NCBI GenBank assembly: GCA_003354225.1
Contig: PIVH01000059.1
Location: forward strand, 1 to 8,779
Direction of reading: 5' to 3'
From: Globobulimina sp.
Taxonomy: Eukaryota > Foraminifera > Rotaliida
Length of the DNA stretch: 8,779 nucleotides
Below are positions 5,901 through 8,779 of the stretch, one piece after another (position 1 is the stretch's first letter; each line of letters begins with the position of its first letter). The translations under genes and the position numbers were made by a program. Below the pieces are notes generated by a model that was not told the origin of the DNA, made no database searches, and saw only the letters and a list, made by a program, of their open reading frames with translations.

Positions 5901-8271
5901 TGGAATGACCAGATAAATCAAACAATGTATTACCTTCAAAACCATTGTTTACATCATACCAACTAACAATATCCTCTTCAAACGATTGACTCCAACGATC
6001 ACATTCATACATTTTGGCTGAATGTTTTTTATTATCATACGATATATCATCAATACTAATTATACTATCATTGGTTGCATGAGTACTATTTGTATTTGCA
6101 TCATTCAGTGACAGATTGTATTTGTTCATTACAAAGTTTTCCATGCACTCGATTTGTGACAAAGATAGTTGTCGTGAAAATAATATTATTGTAGCAATTG
6201 CCCAATCTGATGTATTCAAAATATTAATTCCCCAATCTATTAAATTATCAACTGAGTCTACTGAACCTTCATTTTGATTGTCTGTTATCGTATGCTTGTA
6301 CATTGTTGTTTGTTGTGACCTGAATATTTTTGGCGAATCAACATTAATAATCCATAGATCCTCATAGTATGGTCTTCCCATTTCTGGACATTGTGGCGTT
6401 CCTTCACCCATTCGGACGTATGCTGTAGAAAACACATTCGGATCAAATATAAATATCAAGTCAGTATAATACAATGATATAGCATCATATGCAGTGTATG
6501 CAGGATTTTCACATTTAGCACTTGTATTGGCTCCCGTTCCTATATCCACACAAAAATATTCAAACAAATAATTTGCACCCGGATCCCTGTAATTATATTT
6601 GACAAATAGTTGCTCGATGGTTATTTCTGTGTTTTCAGAGTTTATTTCAAATCCATATGGCACCGGATTAGCTTCCAAAGTAGTGTCACATTGAGATGTT
6701 GTCATTGTATCTGAAATATCACACGAATAGGCAATATTTACATTGGTTGGATACACAGTACATTGATAACGTAACGTAGACCAATATAAAGTCATATTTA
6801 CAGCATATGATAGTGAGCTATATTGCGACTCAGACCATTTAAAACCAAATGCCAATGGTACTGCATTCGAATACGTTAATGTTGGTTTAGGTGTCGTGTA
6901 CATTATTGTTGGTTCCAATGTAGGCTCTAATATAGATTCTAATGTAGGTTCTATTGTAGGCTCTAAAGTAGATTCTAATGTTGGTTTAGGTGTCGTATAA
7001 ATTATCGTTGGCAGTAAAGCTGGTTGTGTAGGTTGAGCTGTGGTTGACTTATTTAACAACTTTGGTTGTAATGTATGATTTGATGTTTGATTTACCCGCG
7101 TTACCGTAGGTTGTAATGTAGGCTCAAAGGTTGGTTTAATTATTGGCTGCAGTGTGGGATCTAAACTAACAACAGACGTAGGTTGAGTAGATTGATTAGG
7201 TTGAGTAGGCTCTGAAGTTTCAGTGAGATTAAATCTTTTATGATAAATGACATCAGTTTCAGCATCTTTGAATCCAAATACCCAGTTACTGTCATTTGAT
7301 ACAAATATTGTATTTCTGTCATTTCCATTATATCTCGCGAGTGTTATTATGCTATAAGCATTTTCATGTAAAATTAATGATAATGGCATGTTAATGGAGT
7401 CAAATTTGCTGCCATAAATGTATAAATTCATATCACGTTTGGAAAATAATCCCAATTTCATTCTGTTGGCAATGTGGGACGAATTAATATTATTATTATG
7501 TATGGAATAATCAAACCATTCTTGTTTAGCAATATCAAAAGACTCTCCATCAAACCAACCGTTGATATCATCATATTGTATGTCACACATTTGTATTGAT
7601 CTCAGCTCAGTCTCCGTTACATCTATATATCGGATACATTTTCTAGGTTCATTTCCTTTGAAAACCAACATGTTTCATGGGTATTGCCTATGCGTGGCGT
7701 AAACCAAAACACCGAACCATGAATCTGTACAGCATATTTAATCTGAAAAGCAGTGCCTTCAAATTGTGTAAAAACATGGTCCGTTGTTTTGGTTTCTGAG
7801 CTCAGCGGTATGATTTGCAATTTTGCATATAATAGAAAGGAAAACATGTTAACTTTGGCGAAATTGCGTATGAATTGGGTTGTTGATATATTTGACAGTT
7901 GCATTAGGTCTCTCATTCATTGATAAACCAATAAAAACACAGAATATAATAAACATAATACACATCGGTGTAAACATAATATTATATCTTTGTTTACGAT
8001 GATTTAAAACGTATTCTTTTCTGTACTTCCAAATTGGACAACGATTCTTACGGTTTCCATCGGCTTGATGGTATAGATTGACAATTATTCCATCTTCACG
8101 ATCGTTTAACGTATATTCAATGTATTTCGATGCCATCGATGGAAAGTCTTGTATATGCTTGGAAGCTGGTTCTGTGCGTAGTAAGATCTCTTTTTCATCA
8201 TTGTTTAATGAAGTGGTGCGTCCAGATTCGCGTATGTACAATTCAAGCTGTTGTGCATATTTATGGCTCAT
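1..8271 (-). CDS. Giant multidomain membrane protein: lectin-like ectodomain, polytopic core, tandem ADP-ribosyltransferase-like domains (five-exon model, 3' partial)
   Basis: I do not recognise this as a named gene. Model: exons 8271-7854, 7795-7670, 7622-4591, 4530-3022 and 2961-1, giving 2,682 codons with no in-frame stop and running off the left edge. The start is the ATG at 8271-8269; upstream in frame there is only a GTG, then a TAG at 8295-8293. Domains in order: cytosolic tail 1-97, membrane helix 98-118, split LamG-like domain about 195-686 with an insertion at about 316-602, second LamG-like domain about 722-927, membrane helix 942-968, Cys-rich stretch 980-1026, further helices to about 1225, 8-Cys cluster near 1299-1321, degenerate ART-like region about 1403-1557, ART-like domain about 2045-2215, and a Gly-rich beta-helix-like segment about 2548-2642. 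Motifs are seen directly. The sensor role is inference. The two 60-nt introns are strong; the first two junctions are tentative, so the N-terminal 180 residues could belong to a separate gene. Confidence 0.7.
8..120 (-). repeat. 29-nt imperfect direct repeat at the left edge
   Basis: 8-36 and 92-120 share 25 of 29 positions and are 84 nt apart, so the frame is kept. They encode YLEHFYEDDE and YLAYFDEDDD. Part of another unit (bases 1-7) abuts the edge, so the repeat may continue outside the window. Confidence 0.5.
118..405 (-). other. Gly-rich beta-helix-like segment
   Basis: Contains GIGGDC, GSNGGDGGGKIVILCENL, CNGGNGIQFGDGGSGGSI and VNGGLGDNDAKNGIAGSI. The pattern of short strands (KIVILC, SILVIA, SIKYGY) between Gly/Asn/Asp turns suggests right-handed beta-helix coils. 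Such glycine-rich coils occur in large protist proteins. No catalytic signature is seen. Confidence 0.45.
1400..1914 (-). other. ADP-ribosyltransferase-like (ART fold) domain
   Basis: Residues about 2045-2215 of the model. Three motifs stand in the order and spacing of the ART fold: TLYHGLNR (His about 2140) at the first core strand, FYGILSTTWAESVARTFAG (STT about 2160) at the second, and HHMEKEVLLMNP (E-x-E about 2204/2206) at the third. The family transfers ADP-ribose from NAD+ to proteins or other targets. Arg-specific enzymes have Arg in the first motif and S-T-S in the second, while PARP-type enzymes have HG in the first. This domain combines HG with STT and E-x-E. An upstream helical region (LDIYDLLCIKMYTDTNDL) fits the helical part of such domains. 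Activity is plausible but unproven. Confidence 0.6.
2962..3021 (-). other. Intron 4 (60 nt, phase 0)
   Basis: Donor CAG|GTAAAAAA and acceptor ATATATTTAG|AATCCG. An in-frame stop inside it (at about 2994-2992) is removed, and the frame runs on for 987 codons to the left edge. The internal GGTAACATAAT could hold a branch site. Confidence 0.85.
3022..4530 (-). CDS. Exon 4 of the giant gene: end of membrane core, 8-Cys cluster, degenerate ART-like region
   Basis: This exon of 503 codons starts ILLIVVCIPGW and ends KAENSQQ. After the last membrane helix (to about 4432) come a hydrophilic region, an 8-Cys cluster (4144-4212), and a stretch (3436-3900) that follows the layout of the ART-like domain of exon 5 without its key residues. 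The last 130 residues are helical-looking with no recognised family, and contain a second small group CACHHC near the 3' end. If the last helix ends inside the cell, all of this is cytosolic. Confidence 0.8.
3436..3900 (-). other. Degenerate ADP-ribosyltransferase-like region
   Basis: Its segments line up in order with the better preserved domain at 1400-1914: VEDIFALIIFLKFP with LDIYDLLCIKMYTD, FFHFYNKLCNVEHVCSIY with FIHWATNFQTVYIKI, GYTILN with LYHGLN, IIFSVDIEKIVNFS with GILSTTWAESVARTF, GIVFRV with GMILQI, and FDDIFIAITP with MEKEVLLMNP. The HG pair, the TT of STT and the glutamates are absent, so enzyme activity is unlikely. It may be a structural or binding pseudo-domain. This is a by-eye alignment. 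Confidence 0.4.
4144..4212 (-). other. 8-Cys cluster in exon 4
   Basis: Reads CDKCDDMCSDRC then TVFCRFCRICC: eight cysteines in 23 residues with CxxC, CxxxC, CxxxC, CxxxC and CxxC spacing. The spacing would suit zinc binding, but it matches no finger that I know. CACHHCHD near 3060-3080 might complete a site. Confidence 0.6.
4432..5088 (-). other. Polytopic membrane core (about 5-7 further helices, crossing the exon 3/4 junction)
   Basis: Hydrophobic segments in order: ISIFPIYNVFSVLSSF (weak), LIPYVLLNGLCTLLGTIIHF, CAFFYLIQLEICMFLW, YWIITVSLYSQLTLILSV, ISQSVLMVMVTCIAYFY, then MMLILLIVVCIP, formed across the splice junction, and VYKIWVFSILLVQYINL. Together with the helix at 5265-5343 this makes about seven or eight spans. 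I see no channel or receptor signature, so the class of membrane protein is unknown. Confidence 0.65.
4531..4590 (-). other. Intron 3 (60 nt, phase 0)
   Basis: Donor GTATGT after ...ATGATGTTG; acceptor CTTACATAG before ATTCTATTA; the internal TATTAATCC could be a branch site. Splicing removes the in-frame stop and joins two hydrophobic half-helices in one frame. The apparent GTG start of the next reading frame at 4491 is therefore not a real start. Confidence 0.8.
4591..7622 (-). CDS. Exon 3 of the giant gene: lectin-like domains, Pro-Thr stalk, Cys-rich stretch, membrane core
   Basis: This single open exon of 3,032 nt encodes residues about 182-1192. It carries a split LamG-like domain, the inserted Pro-Thr stalk and its companion domain, a second complete LamG-like domain, a membrane helix, a cysteine-packed stretch and five or so more hydrophobic segments. 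N-glycosylation sequons (NQS, NQT, NHT, NKS, NMT, NTS, NST, NDS, NLS) are frequent before the membrane core, as expected for an ectodomain, although AT-rich DNA also favours Asn codons. Without splicing, the frame would end a short distance past the donor at 4590, inside the intron at 4534-4532 or thereabouts, truncating the protein. Confidence 0.8.
5092..5229 (-). other. Cysteine-packed stretch: 21 Cys in 46 residues
   Basis: The reading is CSFCFYCC, QVGCCRCKCCC, YDCCCACFLC, MNCCC and, after a short gap, GICGRHCC. It includes three CCC triplets and three CC pairs before the final pair. It lies between two hydrophobic segments. Dense cysteines next to membrane helices on the cytosolic side are often S-acylated; metal binding is the other option. 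The sequence alone does not decide. Confidence 0.8.
5265..5343 (-). other. First helix of the membrane core
   Basis: It encodes a hydrophobic run beginning WFLLILIICVGVLVNYVLWL. It follows the second lectin-like domain at once and leads into the cysteine-packed stretch, so if the lectin domains are outside, the cysteines are on the cytosolic side. Confidence 0.8.
5388..6003 (-). other. LamG/concanavalin-like domain 2, uninterrupted
   Basis: About 205 residues, from ECDRWSQSFEEDIVSWYD to SRKYHI. It contains LYGSTYHNIKIPM, YYVARYNGNDRGSI, AWYCTQNCQ, SEWGLTEIIIIQ and the closing CVEQYLSRKYHI. It gives the template that shows domain 1 is split. It lies just before the first helix of the membrane core, so it would sit close to the outer membrane surface. 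Confidence 0.6.
6109..6360 (-). other. Resumed C-terminal half of LamG-like domain 1
   Basis: It begins DLWIINVDSPKIFRS and ends IECMENFVMNKYNL. The pattern NLIDWGINILNTSDWAIATIILFSRQLS followed by a short helix matches the end of the second copy (SLLNINGEYNSEWGLTEIIII, then CVEQYLSRKYHI). The 'W-A-h-x-x-h-I-h-[FY]-x-R-x-L-S' pattern followed by 'E-x-h-x-x-Y/F-h-x-x-K-Y' is typical of the last strands of LamG-like domains. Confidence 0.6.
6361..6879 (-). other. Inserted extracellular domain of about 170 residues, unrecognised
   Basis: It follows the Pro-Thr stalk and precedes the resumed lectin-like half. It is rich in aromatics and beta-type alternation (FGFKWSES, TLYWSTLRYQCTVYP, LFEYFCVDIGTG) with six cysteines (RYQC, YSC, SQC, EYFC, AKC, PQC) that could form disulfides outside the cell. 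I recognise no family. It may be a separate carbohydrate- or protein-binding module carried with the stalk. Confidence 0.45.
6878..7011 (-). repeat. 99-nt direct duplication inside the Pro-Thr stalk
   Basis: Two 35-nt segments, 6878-6912 and 6977-7011, differ at three positions and are offset by exactly 99 nt (33 codons). Both encode PTI(I/M)YTTPKPTL. The offset keeps the frame, so the stalk has grown by in-frame tandem duplication. Confidence 0.8.
6880..7218 (-). repeat. Pro-Thr repeat stalk (EPT/QPT/KPT tandem repeats)
   Basis: About 110 residues rich in PT dipeptides spaced mostly every four residues (LEPT, IEPT, LQPT, FEPT, KPT). Such PT runs usually form extended, O-glycosylated stalks in secreted or surface proteins, and are common in some algal and protist proteins. 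The DNA is made of imperfect 12-nt units plus one larger 99-nt duplication. The stalk interrupts the first lectin-like domain and does not lie between domains. Confidence 0.8.
7623..7669 (-). other. Putative intron 2 (47 nt)
   Basis: The donor is GTTGGT and the acceptor is TATATAG. Both sides are in phase 1 and the join restores the long exon 3 frame (codon TAT). It is the shortest intron in the window. A donor at 7716 (GTTCGG) to the same acceptor is also in phase and would give a 94-nt intron. Several other pairs fail because they create a TGA codon. Confidence 0.4.
7670..7795 (-). CDS. Putative exon 2 of the giant gene (short extracellular segment)
   Basis: This 42-codon stretch is open in a frame different from both neighbours. 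It reads like protein with alternating hydrophobic residues (motifs FEGTAFQIKYAV and GSVFWFTPRIGN), whereas the other two minus-strand frames across it contain stops. It would link the anchor helix to the first lectin-like domain. No family is recognised. The exon boundaries follow from phase matching only. Confidence 0.45.
7796..7853 (-). other. Putative intron 1 (58 nt)
   Basis: It starts GTTAAC and ends GCTCAG, leaves exon 1 in phase 1, and enters the frame that is open through 7795-7670. The length matches the other introns here (59-60 nt), but the GTTAAC donor is weaker than the GTATGT donors seen elsewhere. Other acceptors a few bases away cannot be excluded. Confidence 0.45.
7854..8271 (-). 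CDS. Exon 1 of the giant gene: cytosolic N-tail and signal-anchor helix
   Basis: This exon encodes 139 residues plus one base, starting MSHKYAQ. The first part is hydrophilic with no family I recognise. A basic stretch (WKYRKEYVLNHRKQR) comes immediately before a hydrophobic helix (FTPMCIMFIIFCVFIGL, residues about 98-118, DNA 7918-7980). By the positive-inside rule this predicts a type II signal anchor with the N-tail in the cytosol and the following sequence outside, which fits an NAT glycosylation sequon just after the helix. The frame hits TAA at 7851-7849, and the same frame is used again by the long third exon, so the stop should be removed by splicing. A free-standing protein of about 140 residues is the alternative. 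Confidence 0.6.
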
Positions 8272-8442
8272 TACATTATTCACATTTGGGGACTAAGGTT
8301 CAAAAACTCTTAATTGAAATACCTGACAACTCTTGGCAGTGTTGACAGAGAACTTTTAGTTAGACACAATTAGTCTGATATATGATGTTACATCATTGAT
8401 GAATCAATCACAAGTACTAGATCGAGTGCAGTTTAATTTTAA
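8272..8442. other. Intergenic spacer between the proteasome gene and the giant gene
   Basis: 171 nt must hold the proteasome gene's 3' end and the promoter of the giant gene. Two ATTAAA hexamers on the minus strand (8438-8443, overlapping the stop codon, and 8432-8437) are possible weak poly(A) signals. No AATAAA is present. Two palindromes lie side by side: 8382-8396 (ATGATGT-T-ACATCAT) and 8395-8408 (ATTGAT-GA-ATCAAT). No TATA box is convincing. Confidence 0.5.
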
Positions 8443-8779
8443 TCATAAATCTCCTTTGAGATTATCATATTCAATGTCAACTTTATATGATTTCCTATAG
8501 ACGCCATCTTTGTTAATCACACAAACACGAACAAATCCTCCCGAATATCCATCACGGAATGTGGCACGAGTTAGAGCTGTGTTATTGTTTTGTTTAAATG
8601 AGTAATGAGTGCAAGGAGACAAACATTTTACATACCATTAATACAAAATTGTACAGCTTCGTTTCGATTCATGTTTTCCTTCCATGTGGAATCACAATAT
8701 CCATAAATATATGTTGAGCCACTGCCGGCAATGGACCATTTTTGTTTAACCATCGAACCGCCCAAAGCCAAGGCATAGA
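8443..8779 (-). CDS. PSMB6: Proteasome subunit beta type-6 (beta-1), C-terminal part, two exons
   Basis: The join 8779-8636 plus 8576-8443 gives 91 residues and ends in TGA at 8445-8443; the 5' part is outside the window. Beta-1 is the caspase-like (cleaves after acidic residues) catalytic subunit of the 20S core. The motifs IAGSGSTYIYGY and FRDGYSGGFVRV match beta-1's GGSGSxxIYGY and RDGxSGG, which include the conserved Ser, Asp and Ser that support the catalytic Thr. The Thr itself lies upstream, off the edge. Length from the GSGS motif to the end is normal. The C-terminus (YDNLKGDL) is not conserved, as usual. The immunosubunit PSMB9 shares these motifs but is restricted to vertebrates. 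Confidence 0.88.
8577..8635 (-). other. Intron in the proteasome beta-1 gene (59 nt)
   Basis: Donor GTATGT, acceptor AACACAG. The split codon g|ct (Ala) restores VQFCINALTRATFRDG, in full agreement with the family, so this intron is certain enough to calibrate the others in the window for length and signals. Confidence 0.92.

Larger units (their letters stand above)
6361..7584 (-). other. LamG/concanavalin-like domain 1, first half plus the insertion that splits it
   Basis: The first half (about 7584-7220) has the hallmarks LYIYGSKFDSINMP, ITLARYNGNDR and NWVFGF. They match the second copy downstream (HYLYGSTYHNIKIP, YYVARYNGNDRG). The fold is a jelly-roll often found in lectin-like adhesion domains. 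The domain breaks off after IYHKRFNLTE, where the Pro-Thr stalk begins. About 285 residues later the missing C-terminal half resumes (see 6109-6360). Assignment to the LamG/ConA superfamily is from recognised motifs, not from a profile search. Confidence 0.6.

Noticed and set aside
6880-7218. Tandem repeats as a CRISPR array or non-coding satellite
   Set aside because: The repeats are in frame, encode Pro-Thr units and have no unique spacers.
8078-8345. Two overlapping plus-strand frames of about 70 codons
   Set aside because: Both are antisense to exon 1 and extend into the spacer. Neither has a motif, and they overlap each other in different frames.
1-8779. Bacterial, organellar or viral origin of the window
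   Set aside because: GT-AG introns, a proteasome beta-1 subunit and polytopic and lectin-like domains point to nuclear DNA of a eukaryote. No viral hallmark gene was seen.

Overview
The window looks like nuclear DNA of a unicellular eukaryote (a protist). It is AT-rich, genes are tightly packed on the minus strand, and reading frames are joined by very short GT-AG introns (about 47-60 nt). A clear 20S proteasome beta subunit gene confirms that it is eukaryotic. The Pro-Thr repeat stalk, the lectin-like 'ARYNGNDR' domains and an ADP-ribosyltransferase-like domain carrying an 'LYHG' motif remind me of large membrane proteins of SAR-group protists (stramenopiles, rhizarians). That placement is an impression from memory, not a search result.

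Layout, in transcription order (right to left). (1) 8779 to 8443: the C-terminal 91 residues of a proteasome beta-1 (PSMB6-like) subunit, in two exons around a 59-nt intron; its 5' part lies outside the window. (2) 8442 to 8272: a 171-nt spacer with two small palindromes. (3) 8271 to 1: one giant gene that fills the rest of the window and runs off the left edge. I model it as five exons (8271-7854, 7795-7670, 7622-4591, 4530-3022, 2961-1), giving at least 2,682 codons with no stop. The last two junctions (60 nt each, phase 0) are strong. The first two are the best solution I found, but less certain.

The predicted giant protein has, in order: a cytosolic N-tail of about 97 residues; a signal-anchor helix; a LamG/concanavalin-like domain split by an inserted Pro-Thr stalk plus a further domain of about 170 residues; a second, uninterrupted copy of the same lectin-like domain; a membrane segment followed by a 46-residue stretch holding 21 cysteines; several more membrane helices; an 8-Cys cluster; a degenerate ADP-ribosyltransferase-like region; a linker; a better preserved ADP-ribosyltransferase-like domain (LYHG / STT / EKE motifs); and a glycine-rich segment like a beta-helix at the left edge.

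The simplest reading is a transmembrane sensor: lectin-like domains on a stalk outside the cell, a polytopic membrane core, and ADP-ribosyltransferase-like domains inside. No ligand, substrate or activity can be read from the sequence. The proteasome gene is a housekeeping neighbour with no evident functional link.
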